Below the pieces are notes generated by a model. The model made no database searches and had not been told where the DNA came from. It was given only the letters and a program-made list of their open reading frames with translations. DNA of 9,641 nucleotides, from contig NZGH01000039.1 of NCBI GenBank assembly GCA_002690875.1, positions 1-9,641 on the forward strand. Direction: 5' to 3'. The translations under genes and the position numbers were made by a program. Below, piece by piece: positions 1 through 6,938 of the stretch. This stretch comes from Rickettsiales bacterium (lineage in GTDB: Bacteria > Pseudomonadota > Alphaproteobacteria > TMED127). How positions within the stretch are numbered: the stretch's first letter is position 1; each line of letters begins with the position of its first letter.

Positions 1-369
1 AAAAAAAAAAAAATAGATGTCACAGAAGATAATATGAGGGCATTTAGAACAAAAATATTAAATTCTGAAAATAAAAAACTTCAATCAATTAGAGGTTTAC
101 TTGATTTTTCTAGTTTGTCTAATTTTAGAGACTTATTATTCAATTACACGGAACATACATATGATTTCATTAAAATAAAGGAATTACTTGAAAGTAAAAA
201 ATTAAATTTCATAGCATTTAATGAAATGAACCCTAATGTTAAAAATTCATTTAAAACTCATTTTCCAAATGAAAATGACGAAGTAAAGCTTGAATTATGG
301 GATAAGTTTGAAAATATTTATCCTAAAACTTTTCTTGGTATGTATAGGTTTTGGGTAAAAAAAAATTAA
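1..369 (+). CDS. Class I SAM methyltransferase, TPR-associated type, C-terminal part (5' end outside window)
   Basis: The reading frame is open from base 1. It runs through a 13-A tract and then codes for IDVTEDN before the first ATG at 34, so that ATG is probably internal and the gene begins upstream of the window. The visible residues match my recollection of the C-terminal tail of bacterial TPR-containing methyltransferases: a 'sl.nfRDLLFnytEHtYdf..IkelLes..L.FiaF' stretch, a 'lelWdkFEniyPktF' stretch and a closing 'GMYRFWVKK'. The SAM-binding Rossmann core would lie upstream and cannot be seen, so the substrate is unknown. The stop TAA (367-369) overlaps the stop of the convergent phosphofructokinase gene. 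The alternative is a free-standing 111-residue protein starting at 34, which I consider less likely because no ribosome binding site precedes it and it has no recognisable N-terminal domain. Confidence 0.7.
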   Translation, partial: KKKKIDVTEDNMRAFRTKILNSENKKLQSIRGLLDFSSLSNFRDLLFNYTEHTYDFIKIKELLESKKLNFIAFNEMNPNVKNSFKTHFPNENDEVKLELWDKFENIYPKTFLGMYRFWVKKN

Positions 370-1559
370 ATAATTGACTTTGTTTTTAATAAATTCTTTC
401 CGATTAATGGTAGCGCATAGTTTATAAAGGAGTTTGTTACAAAGCTTTTCTTAATATTATAAAAACTTTGGTGCATTACCTTTGTTTTTCCAGCAACCTT
501 TTCCAGAGAGTTGGCTATGAAAATTGTATTGTAGGGGTTAGTAAATTTTTTTCTTTCAAGAATTCCAGCCGAAAAAGAAGTAATGTGTTTATTTGAATAT
601 TTTGCAGCAAATATACCAATTTTTAGTGCTTCCTTTTGATCTATCTCTGAAGCTGAACCTAAAAAGCATCTTTGCGGATAACCTAATGTATCGGCACGTA
701 CTCTTGGTAACTTAAGTTTTTCTTTGATCTCTACTGATAAATAATCTCCTAATGAACCAGTTCCTGATAATTGAATGTTTCCATGTGCATCATATTCAGT
801 TTTTTTAATGATTTTTTGAGAAATTAGTTTTTTGTGTTTATCTTGAATTCCTTCAGAAATTGCTATTACACATCTTCCGTATTTATTAAACACACTTTTT
901 ACCTGATTTAAAAAAGTATTGATTTCAAATGGAGATTCAGGAATATATATAAGATTCGGTCCGTCTTTATTTTCTTTTTTAAGAAGTGACGATGATGCAG
1001 TAAGAAAGCCAGCGTGTCTTCCCATAACGATACCTAAGTAAACACCAGGAAGAGATTTTACATCATAGTTAATTCCTGAAAAAAGTTGTGCCACGTATTT
1101 AGCTGCAGAACCAAATCCTGGTGTATGGTCGTTGCATACTAGATCATTATCAATTGTTTTTGGTATATGTATACATTGTAGTTTATATTGTATGTTCTTG
1201 GCGTATTCTGAAATTATTCTTAAGCTATCTGATGAGTCGTTTCCACCTATGTAATAAAATTTAGAAATTTTTTTATTTTTTAAAATTTTTAAAATTTCTT
1301 TACAGTATTTTTGATCAGGTTTATCTCTCGTGGATCCTAATGCTGCTCCTGGTGTATCTGCAATTGTTTTCAAGTCGTTTTCAGAAATTTTATTTAAAGA
1401 AATAAATCGATTATTTATAATCCCATTTACTCCATTTATAGATCCTAAAATTTTTGATTTGTATTTTTTTTCTTGTTTAATTATCCCAACTAATGACTGG
1501 TTTATAACATTAGTTGGTCCTCCACCCTGTGCTATTAGAATATTCTTATTACTAACCAT
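366..1559 (-). CDS. pfp: Pyrophosphate-dependent 6-phosphofructokinase
   Basis: Predicted to phosphorylate fructose 6-phosphate to fructose 1,6-bisphosphate in the cytoplasm, with pyrophosphate rather than ATP as donor. That reaction is reversible and can serve glycolysis or gluconeogenesis. Of 397 residues, the diagnostic parts are the N-terminal phosphate loop AQGGGPT (10-16), LGSTRDK (74-80), GGNDS (105-109), PKTIDND (133-139, catalytic base D137) and MGRHAG (179-184, sugar-phosphate binding), followed by IPESPF (206-211) and AISEG. ATP-dependent enzymes carry glycine at the second position after GG and in PGTIDND. Asp108 and Lys134 here are the residues associated with pyrophosphate use. 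The first acidic residue of the usual GGDDS is Asn107, a variant I recall from some long-type Pfp enzymes. The start codon at 1557-1559 gives an N-terminus that begins just before the first strand, as expected. It is divergent from recJ and convergent with the methyltransferase. Confidence 0.88.
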   Translation of the reverse strand: MVSNKNILIAQGGGPTNVINQSLVGIIKQEKKYKSKILGSINGVNGIINNRFISLNKISENDLKTIADTPGAALGSTRDKPDQKYCKEILKILKNKKISKFYYIGGNDSSDSLRIISEYAKNIQYKLQCIHIPKTIDNDLVCNDHTPGFGSAAKYVAQLFSGINYDVKSLPGVYLGIVMGRHAGFLTASSSLLKKENKDGPNLIYIPESPFEINTFLNQVKSVFNKYGRCVIAISEGIQDKHKKLISQKIIKKTEYDAHGNIQLSGTGSLGDYLSVEIKEKLKLPRVRADTLGYPQRCFLGSASEIDQKEALKIGIFAAKYSNKHITSFSAGILERKKFTNPYNTIFIANSLEKVAGKTKVMHQSFYNIKKSFVTNSFINYALPLIGKNLLKTKSII

Positions 1560-1583
1560 TTTAAATTATGCTAAATTTCGATT

Positions 1584-3350
1584 ATGCAGATTGACGTTGA
1601 AATTCAAGAAGAAAAAATAAAAAAAGAAGTTTTGAGTAAACTTATATCTGTGAGAAAAGTTCAATGGAAAGAAAAAAAATCAGATTATGAATTAGAATGT
1701 AACTTAAAAAAAAAATTTGAGTTAAACCAAATAATTTCAAAATTATTAGTATCACGGGGAATCGATACTGAAAGTTTTGAAAAATTTTCTAATCCTCTTA
1801 TTAAAAATATTATGCCAGATCCATCCGTTATAGATAGCATGGAATGTGCTACCAAAAAGATAGTTGAGTTCATAATAAAAAAAAAAAAAATTGGATTGTT
1901 GGGTGATTATGATGTTGATGGGTCTGCTTCTACAGCAATTATGTGTAGTTACCTGAAAGCTTTAGAAATTGAATTTGAGTTTTATATACCTGATAGAATT
2001 GAAGATGGATATGGCCCAAGTATAAAAATAATGGAATATTTTAAAGATAAGGGATGTGAGCTTATTATTACTTTAGATTGCGGAACTTCATCTTTAAAAG
2101 AAATAAATTACATAAAAAAAAAACAGATTGACGTTATAGTTGTTGATCATCACAAACAAGGAAAAGATCTACCTGATGCATTTGCTATAGTAAATCCTAA
2201 CAAAAAAAAAGATAATTCAAATCTCAAAAACCTATGTGCAGCTGGGGTAGCTTTTTTTTTGCTAGCTTCAGTAAACAGAGAGCTAAAAAAAAAGACAAAT
2301 TTATGTGTTCCTAATTTACTAAATTACTTAGATCTTGTCGCATTAGCTACTATTTGTGACCTTGTTAAACTTGATTTAATGAATAGAGCTTTTGTTAAAC
2401 AAGGTTTAAAAATATTAAATAATACAAAAAATAACGGACTGTTGTCATTAATAAATGAGTCAGGCATTAAAGAAAAAGTAAGTTGTTATCATTTAGGTTA
2501 TGTTCTTGGTCCAAGAATTAATGCAGGAGGACGGGTTGGAAAATCTTCTAAAGGTACAGAACTTCTTATTTCTTCAGATAGGAATTTAAACTTTGTAATG
2601 GCAAGACAATTAAATGAATATAATGTTTTGAGAAAAAAAATAGAACTTCAAGTTGAAAAAGAAGCTATTCGCCAGGTTGACGATAATGCTAGTGTCATAT
2701 GTGTTAATTCTGATAATTGGCACCCAGGTGTTATAGGAATTGTAGCAAGTAAATTAGTAGAAAAATTTAATAAACCGTCAATTGTAATTTCTGAAAACAT
2801 TGATGTTTGCAAAGCATCATGTAGATCAGTTAATGATTTTGATATTGGTAACTTAATAATTGAGGCTGTGGAAAAAAAAATTATTGAAACAGGTGGAGGG
2901 CACAAAATGGCCGGAGGTTTTTCTGTAAAAAAAAATAAGATTACTGAATTGAAAAATTTTTTAATAGATAAATATAATCCTAAGTCATTTGAATATATAA
3001 AATATTATGATTATGACCTCAAACTATCTTCAATAGATATGAATTTATATAATGAAATTCAAAAAATATCTCCCTTTGGGATTGGCAATGTCACTCCAAA
3101 ATTTTTAATCAGAGATTGTATAATTAAATTTCCAAGAGTTGTCGGTGAGAAGCATCTTTCCTGTATTGTATCTGATATTTATAAAAATGAATTTAAATCA
3201 ATTGCATTTAACGCTACTGATAATTCAATAGATGACTATATAGTGTCAAATATGGGAGAAATGTTTAGTTTGATTGTCGCCATATCTAAGAACACCTGGC
3301 TAGAGAACGATAGTATTGAGTTGCGTATTGAAGATGTAATTAAAAATTAA
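1584..3350 (+). CDS. recJ: Single-stranded-DNA-specific 5'-3' exonuclease RecJ
   Basis: RecJ degrades single-stranded DNA 5' to 3' in recombination and repair (RecFOR pathway, mismatch and base-excision repair). The DHH phosphoesterase motifs are intact: GDYDVDG (107-113), LDCG (164-167), VDHH (187-190) and the Asp of ATICD (259). The long GPRINAGGRVG (309-319) follows. The DHHA1 domain has WHPGVIGIVASKL (379-391) and GGGHKMAGGF (437-446), and an OB-like tail begins near SPFGIGN (496-502). The 588 residues compare with 577 in E. coli RecJ. The start is uncertain. The ATG at 1584 lies only 24 bp from the divergent pfp start and adds a lysine-rich leader with no clear Shine-Dalgarno sequence. 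In-frame TTG 1632 or GTG 1650, just before VRKVQW, would give 572 or 566 residues and leave room for promoters. The sequence style (VDHH, YHLG, INAGGRVG) is alphaproteobacterial. Fourteen consecutive A bases at 1877-1890 precede the first catalytic motif. Confidence 0.95.
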   Translation: MQIDVEIQEEKIKKEVLSKLISVRKVQWKEKKSDYELECNLKKKFELNQIISKLLVSRGIDTESFEKFSNPLIKNIMPDPSVIDSMECATKKIVEFIIKKKKIGLLGDYDVDGSASTAIMCSYLKALEIEFEFYIPDRIEDGYGPSIKIMEYFKDKGCELIITLDCGTSSLKEINYIKKKQIDVIVVDHHKQGKDLPDAFAIVNPNKKKDNSNLKNLCAAGVAFFLLASVNRELKKKTNLCVPNLLNYLDLVALATICDLVKLDLMNRAFVKQGLKILNNTKNNGLLSLINESGIKEKVSCYHLGYVLGPRINAGGRVGKSSKGTELLISSDRNLNFVMARQLNEYNVLRKKIELQVEKEAIRQVDDNASVICVNSDNWHPGVIGIVASKLVEKFNKPSIVISENIDVCKASCRSVNDFDIGNLIIEAVEKKIIETGGGHKMAGGFSVKKNKITELKNFLIDKYNPKSFEYIKYYDYDLKLSSIDMNLYNEIQKISPFGIGNVTPKFLIRDCIIKFPRVVGEKHLSCIVSDIYKNEFKSIAFNATDNSIDDYIVSNMGEMFSLIVAISKNTWLENDSIELRIEDVIKN

Positions 3351-3703
3351 TCTACGATTCTCATCTGAGTGTAGTAAATTTTACAGTTCTTACCATCAGT
3401 AGATATTAAGCATTCTAAATATTCTGAAAGTCTAGCATTTGAACATCCAGCTTCTTTGTAAAGTGGAATGCCATAAAAATTTTTTTCAAAACTTTGTTTG
3501 AACTTAACTAATTCTTTTTTCTTTTTGTCAGGATGGTTATTGAAAATCTTTTTAATTTTAAAAATAGCATTTTCATAAGGATAAATAATTTCAACACCTC
3601 TTTTATAACAAGTGTAGTCTACGTTTTCTCTAGCGTTAGAAAGCGAGGGTTTTAGCGTTGCAAAAGCTAAAAGAAATGTAAAAATATGTGCTATATATTT
3701 CAT
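3347..3703 (-). CDS. Small secreted four-cysteine protein, function unknown
   Basis: I do not recognise the family. The 118-residue product starts with a typical signal peptide: positive N-terminus, hydrophobic core at about residues 4-17 and a likely cleavage after SNA (22-24). It should therefore reach the periplasm or beyond. The mature part of about 94 residues is lysine-rich and contains exactly four cysteines (32, 87, 98 and 107), which could form two disulfides. A KKKK stretch sits in the middle, and the last third (about 85-116) holds three of the four cysteines. There is no lipobox. The stop overlaps the recJ stop by four bases, and the start lies 66 bp from tRNA-Glu, divergently. 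No Shine-Dalgarno sequence is seen before the ATG. Signal peptide, good spacing and ordinary composition argue that it is a real gene. Confidence 0.7.
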   Translation of the reverse strand: MKYIAHIFTFLLAFATLKPSLSNARENVDYTCYKRGVEIIYPYENAIFKIKKIFNNHPDKKKKELVKFKQSFEKNFYGIPLYKEAGCSNARLSEYLECLISTDGKNCKIYYTQMRIVD

Positions 3704-3769
3704 AATAATTTGATTTACTATATTTTTTTATTAGATATATATATGTTTATAAAAAAATTTCAAGTGTTT

Positions 3770-3845
3770 GTCCCCTTCGTCTAGTGGTTCAGGACACCGC
3801 CCTTTCACGGCGGCAACACGGGTTCGAATCCCGTAGGGGACGCCA
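3770..3845 (+). tRNA. tRNA-Glu (anticodon TTC)
   Basis: A complete cloverleaf can be folded. The acceptor stem GTCCCCT pairs with AGGGGAC, the anticodon stem CCGCC/GGCGG closes the loop CTTTCAC with anticodon TTC at 3804-3806, and the T stem CGGGT/CCCGT... closes the loop around TTCGAAT. The discriminator base is G3842 and CCA is encoded at 3843-3845. The total is 76 nt. Possible upstream promoter elements are weak: a TTTACT at 3714-3719 with TATATA 16 bp later, or a TATAAA at 3748-3753. tonB ends 22 bp downstream in the opposite direction. Confidence 0.97.
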
Positions 3846-3867
3846 ATATCTGGTTTAAATAATATAG

Positions 3868-4599
3868 CTAATTGGTTAGAACAAATTTAACTGGAATATC
3901 TACAATATCATCAACGAATTTATTTCCCAATTTAGCAGGTTTGAATTTCCATGTTTTTAATGTTTCTATACTAATATCATCAAGGACTTTAAAGCCACTT
4001 GATTCCAAAATTCTTACGAATTTAACATTTCCTTTTTTATCTACATCGGTTTGAAGTATTACTCTACCTTCCCATCCTTTTTTTCTAGCAATTAAAGGAT
4101 AAGTTGGATGTGGATTTTTCTCAGAGCCAATTTTATAGGTTGCACTAGATTTTGGAGGTGTTATTACCTTGCTTAATTTCTGAGGTGAAGAAAACTTTGG
4201 ATTCTTAATTTTTTTTTTTGATTCTTTATTTAAATTTTTCTTTTCAAGGTCTCTACTATCAAAGTTTTCTTCATTTAATTTTGAAAAAATCTTAATATTT
4301 GGGTCGATTTGTGACTTATCTATTTCATCCTTTAAGTTTTTATTTGTTTTATTTGAAATTGAGGGTGTTTGCCTTTTTGTAGCCATATTTCTATCAATTG
4401 ATTTAAGAGTGTCAGAGTTATCAATTTTAGGAATTTCTTTTGTGTTTTGATAAGAGCTTTTTAATTCAACTTCTATCATAGATGTCTTTGGAATAAGCTT
4501 CTTTTTGTTTCCTTCAATCAACAGCCCCAGGATAATGGCATGCATCGCAAATGAAAAAAAAAAACTAAGTTTTTTGTAAGCTTTTAATTCTTTTTTCAT
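3868..4599 (-). CDS. tonB: Energy-transducing protein TonB
   Basis: TonB spans the periplasm and passes proton-motive force from ExbB/ExbD to outer-membrane receptors. This 243-residue protein has a single N-terminal membrane anchor (about 11-29) carrying Ser16 and His20, the SxxxH pattern at the same numbering as in E. coli TonB. A long charged periplasmic linker (about 30-155) is rich in lysine, serine and asparagine and lacks the usual proline-lysine repeats; only short proline patches occur near 138-150. The C-terminal domain (about 160-243) has the typical PxYPxxARkkGWEGRV start and the later SSGFkvLDdisIeTLKTWKFKPA segment. The ATG overlaps the receptor stop in a TAATG arrangement, implying translational coupling and co-transcription from the riboswitch-controlled promoter. 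ExbB and ExbD are not in the window. Given the operon, it is probably devoted to the B12 receptor, but use by other receptors cannot be excluded. Confidence 0.92.
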   Translation of the reverse strand: MKKELKAYKKLSFFFSFAMHAIILGLLIEGNKKKLIPKTSMIEVELKSSYQNTKEIPKIDNSDTLKSIDRNMATKRQTPSISNKTNKNLKDEIDKSQIDPNIKIFSKLNEENFDSRDLEKKNLNKESKKKIKNPKFSSPQKLSKVITPPKSSATYKIGSEKNPHPTYPLIARKKGWEGRVILQTDVDKKGNVKFVRILESSGFKVLDDISIETLKTWKFKPAKLGNKFVDDIVDIPVKFVLTN

Positions 4600-6629
4600 T
4601 AGAAATCTTGAGACAATTTAAAGAAAATATTAAACTCAGGTAAAGGATATACATTATAGAGATTATGAGTATTCCCACTTACGGCATAATTATAATAACT
4701 TTTATTTAGAATATTATTAGCTAATAAGGATACCTTAGTATTCTTAATTTTTCCTTTCAAGCCTATATTAACTAAGTAATATTCAGGAATCTTTGGTTGA
4801 AAATTTATGGTATCATTTATCATCCTAGCAGTACTTCTATAAAATAGTTCCGTACTAAGCGTAAAATTGTCAATAAGGTTCAGGTTCAGTTCTAGTGTAT
4901 TAGTTAAACTAGGAACTCCAGGAATTTCATTTCCTCTGTAATTACCACTTCTCATTTTTGCTTTTGTAAAAGCAAATGAATTATTAAAATTGACATATTT
5001 GTTTAATGTATAGTTTACAGAAGATTCAAATCCATACCTTTTGCTTGGCTCTAAATTTTTATTAAGAAAATCAACGTTATCATAATAAATTTCCGCTCTG
5101 AGCATCATATAGTAAAAGGAATTGGTAATGTTTAAATCGTTATTTTGAAATTTATGACCAATTTCAAAATCATTTGAAGTCTGCGTTCTTAATTTAAAGT
5201 CAGAATTAACATTCCAGTTGCTTTGCCCAACTCTTTGATCAACATTGGGGTAAGTGAAGCTTCTCCCTAAACGGGCAAAGATATTTCCATAATCTTCAAG
5301 GCTCCTTTCATAACCTACATGATATGAATATTGTGGATCATAAGTTAATGAATCGCTGTTAGCTTTGGTAGCTCCAGGTGCGGGGCCAACAAAGTCTGAG
5401 GCTTTTAACCAGTTACCTTGAAACCTTGCACCAAAACCTATCTTGTTTAATGAATTTAATTCAGTTTCAAAATTATAATACAAACCCAAGTTAGTATCTG
5501 AAAATTTATACACGTTGCGGGTGGCTGCTCCACGCCCAGCATGAGCGCCAATCATATTTGACATATACTTACGTTTGTAATAAGTATAATTTAAATCAAG
5601 TCCTGAAATATTTTCAAATGTATAACCAAATTTTTTAAATCTAAATTTTGCTTTTGGGTTATACGACGAAACATATATATCTGCATCCGTATGGGTTGTA
5701 AACTCATCAAAAAAAAATCCTTGTGATTTTGTAAATCGATAACTTGCATCATTGATTATTTCAAGACTATTATTAGGCATGTAAGCAGAATTTATAAAAA
5801 TCTTTTGTCCATAGTTTGTTGCAAAATCGCGGGGTGTATCAGTTAAACGAGGGTCAATTGAAAAAAGAGTTGACGGAACATCCCCTGGCAATTCAATATA
5901 TCGATCATGAGCAGCTAAGTTAAAATGTAAAGTATGTTTAGGGTTGATATTAAAATTAAACTCTAAATTTCCGGTTTTTTGTCTTAATGCATTATTTCTT
6001 CGATAACCGTCAGTCACAATGTAATTTGAATTTCCTGTAACTGAAATGTTTTCTAAAGATTTAGTTCCTGACACAAACCCTTCAAATTGACCAAATGATC
6101 CAAAGGTTGTCGATGCCTGGTAATAATCCTCAGTTCCTGGAAGTTGATTAGTTATAATATTTATAGCTCCTGCAGTAGCATTTCCTCCATACAAAACAGA
6201 AGCACTATTACCTTTAATAATTTCTATTCTCTCAATACTGTTTATTGGTATATTTGCAAGATCTGCTCCATCTGCACTTAGATCTATGTTTGAGAGTTTG
6301 TGCCCATTTAATAAAATAAGCGTGTTTGACATTGAGGTATCGGCAAAACCTCTTAAATCTATTGACTGGTATGAACCAAATCCTGTTGTTCCGTACAAAT
6401 CTTTGAATGAAATTCCAGGAACTTTTGATATTATTTCTGGTAAAGATGCACCAGGATATTTTTGGATATCATTTTTTGATAATATAACAGTACTGCTTCC
6501 TGTCATGCTATTGTTGATTAGTTTCGATGCCGTGACTGTAATTTCTTTTTCAAGATTCTCTGAATAAGTTTCTGATGAAAAAGTAACTAAAATTGAATAT
6601 AAAAGTAAATAATAAAACTGTTTTTTCAT
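4599..6629 (-). CDS. btuB: TonB-dependent outer-membrane receptor, probably for cobalamin (BtuB-like)
   Basis: Predicted outer-membrane barrel importing vitamin B12 with energy from TonB. Starting at the ATG at 6627-6629 it has 676 residues: a signal peptide (about 1-23), a TonB-box-like EITVTAS near 29-35, then a plug domain with LPEIISKVPGISF (63-75), IDLRGF (90-95), LLNGHKL (106-112) and IERIEIIKGNSASVLYGGNA (132-151). The rest alternates aromatic and polar residues as barrel strands do, and it ends in a terminal Phe (SQDF). The reading frame is open further upstream to an ATG at 6716, but that would start inside the terminator-like hairpin and put 29 non-signal residues before the signal peptide. 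At 6629 a GGGAAA element sits just upstream. Substrate assignment rests on the cobalamin riboswitch in the leader; the protein alone would only say TonB-dependent receptor. The stop overlaps the tonB start. Confidence 0.85.
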   Translation of the reverse strand: MKKQFYYLLLYSILVTFSSETYSENLEKEITVTASKLINNSMTGSSTVILSKNDIQKYPGASLPEIISKVPGISFKDLYGTTGFGSYQSIDLRGFADTSMSNTLILLNGHKLSNIDLSADGADLANIPINSIERIEIIKGNSASVLYGGNATAGAINIITNQLPGTEDYYQASTTFGSFGQFEGFVSGTKSLENISVTGNSNYIVTDGYRRNNALRQKTGNLEFNFNINPKHTLHFNLAAHDRYIELPGDVPSTLFSIDPRLTDTPRDFATNYGQKIFINSAYMPNNSLEIINDASYRFTKSQGFFFDEFTTHTDADIYVSSYNPKAKFRFKKFGYTFENISGLDLNYTYYKRKYMSNMIGAHAGRGAATRNVYKFSDTNLGLYYNFETELNSLNKIGFGARFQGNWLKASDFVGPAPGATKANSDSLTYDPQYSYHVGYERSLEDYGNIFARLGRSFTYPNVDQRVGQSNWNVNSDFKLRTQTSNDFEIGHKFQNNDLNITNSFYYMMLRAEIYYDNVDFLNKNLEPSKRYGFESSVNYTLNKYVNFNNSFAFTKAKMRSGNYRGNEIPGVPSLTNTLELNLNLIDNFTLSTELFYRSTARMINDTINFQPKIPEYYLVNIGLKGKIKNTKVSLLANNILNKSYYNYAVSGNTHNLYNVYPLPEFNIFFKLSQDF

Positions 6630-6690
6630 TTTTCCCGACTGTGATTTATAAAAGTAAGTGTAACTTTCATAATTATTAATATTTAAGTAG

Positions 6691-6729
6691 GAAAAATTCC
6701 CACTGAGGTTAAACACGTCACCTCAATGG
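6691..6729 (-). terminator. Terminator-like hairpin with U tract, likely riboswitch expression platform
   Basis: On the minus strand a 10-bp stem forms between CCATTGAGGT (6729-6720) and ACCTCAGTGG (6709-6700), with one G-U pair and a 10-nt loop. It is followed after GAA by five T bases (6697-6693). It lies between the B12 box and the receptor start, where an intrinsic terminator of an OFF riboswitch would sit. The three-base offset before the short U run makes it a modest terminator. An alternative is a hairpin acting on mRNA stability. Confidence 0.6.
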
Positions 6730-6740
6730 ATAAAAACCAT

Positions 6741-6768
6741 AACCAGAAGACCATCCCGTAGCCTGATT
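6741..6768 (-). promoter_or_regulatory. Possible P13/L13 hairpin of the cobalamin riboswitch
   Basis: On the minus strand AATCAG (6768-6763) can pair with CTGGTT (6746-6741), including one G-U pair, enclosing a 16-nt loop. The loop contains GTCTT (6751-6747), which is complementary to GAGAC (6853-6849) in the P5 region of the aptamer, allowing one G-U pair. In cobalamin riboswitches a kissing contact between L5 and a downstream L13 hairpin couples ligand binding to the expression platform. Position and complementarity fit this, but the contact is only five base pairs. Confidence 0.35.
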
Positions 6769-6779
6769 GAATGACGCTA

Positions 6780-6930
6780 ACTTAGCAGGTTTCCTGACTT
6801 ACAGCTTAACAGTAAGACGCCTTCCCAAAAAAAAATTCAGTGGCGTATGTCTCACAACGCTGATACACAGTAGCGGGGGCTGTTCTAGATTTAAACTAGA
6901 TTCCCTATTATCCTCAATGAGGCACTAAGT
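6780..6930 (-). promoter_or_regulatory. Cobalamin (adenosylcobalamin-class) riboswitch aptamer
   Basis: The minus strand carries the conserved landmarks in order: TGCC and ATAATAGGGAA (about 6924-6900), AGCCCCCGCTACTGT (6884-6870), CGCCACTG (about 6845-6838), GGGAAGGCG (about 6826-6818) and the B12 box AGTCAGGAAACCTGC (6799-6785). Stem P1 is a perfect 6-bp pairing of ACTTAG (6930-6925) with CTAAGT (6785-6780), which fixes both ends. Internal hairpins fit, for example TCTAG/CTAGA just after GGGAA, and CTTAC/GTAAG before the B12 box. At about 151 nt it is compact for this class. A run of nine T bases (6835-6827) lies inside. It precedes the receptor and tonB genes, so it should lower their expression when cobalamin is plentiful. 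Confidence 0.95.
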
Positions 6931-6938
6931 ATGTTTAA

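Noticed and set aside
1..13. The A13 run at the window start as a terminator tail or poly-A insertion mark
   Set aside because: It is in frame with the methyltransferase, where it reads as lysines, and similar A runs occur in other genes of this window.
34..369. A free-standing 111-residue hypothetical protein starting at 34
   Set aside because: The frame is open to base 1 and the residues resemble the C-terminal tail of a larger methyltransferase, so a partial gene is more likely.
1330..1620. Open frame on the plus strand across the pfp start
   Set aside because: It is antisense to the well-supported pfp gene and has no family resemblance or start signal. The same applies to open frames at 1685-1873 (-), 2648-2905 (-), 3872-4054 (+), 6286-6567 (+) and 8947-9138 (+).
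3770..3845. tRNA-Glu as evidence for a gammaproteobacterium
   Set aside because: It resembles E. coli tRNA-Glu closely, but this tRNA is well conserved across proteobacteria, and the RecJ and other protein sequences look alphaproteobacterial.
6630..6716. Extending the TonB-dependent receptor to an ATG at 6716
   Set aside because: The extra 29 residues would precede the signal peptide, and the start would lie within the terminator-like hairpin of the riboswitch leader.
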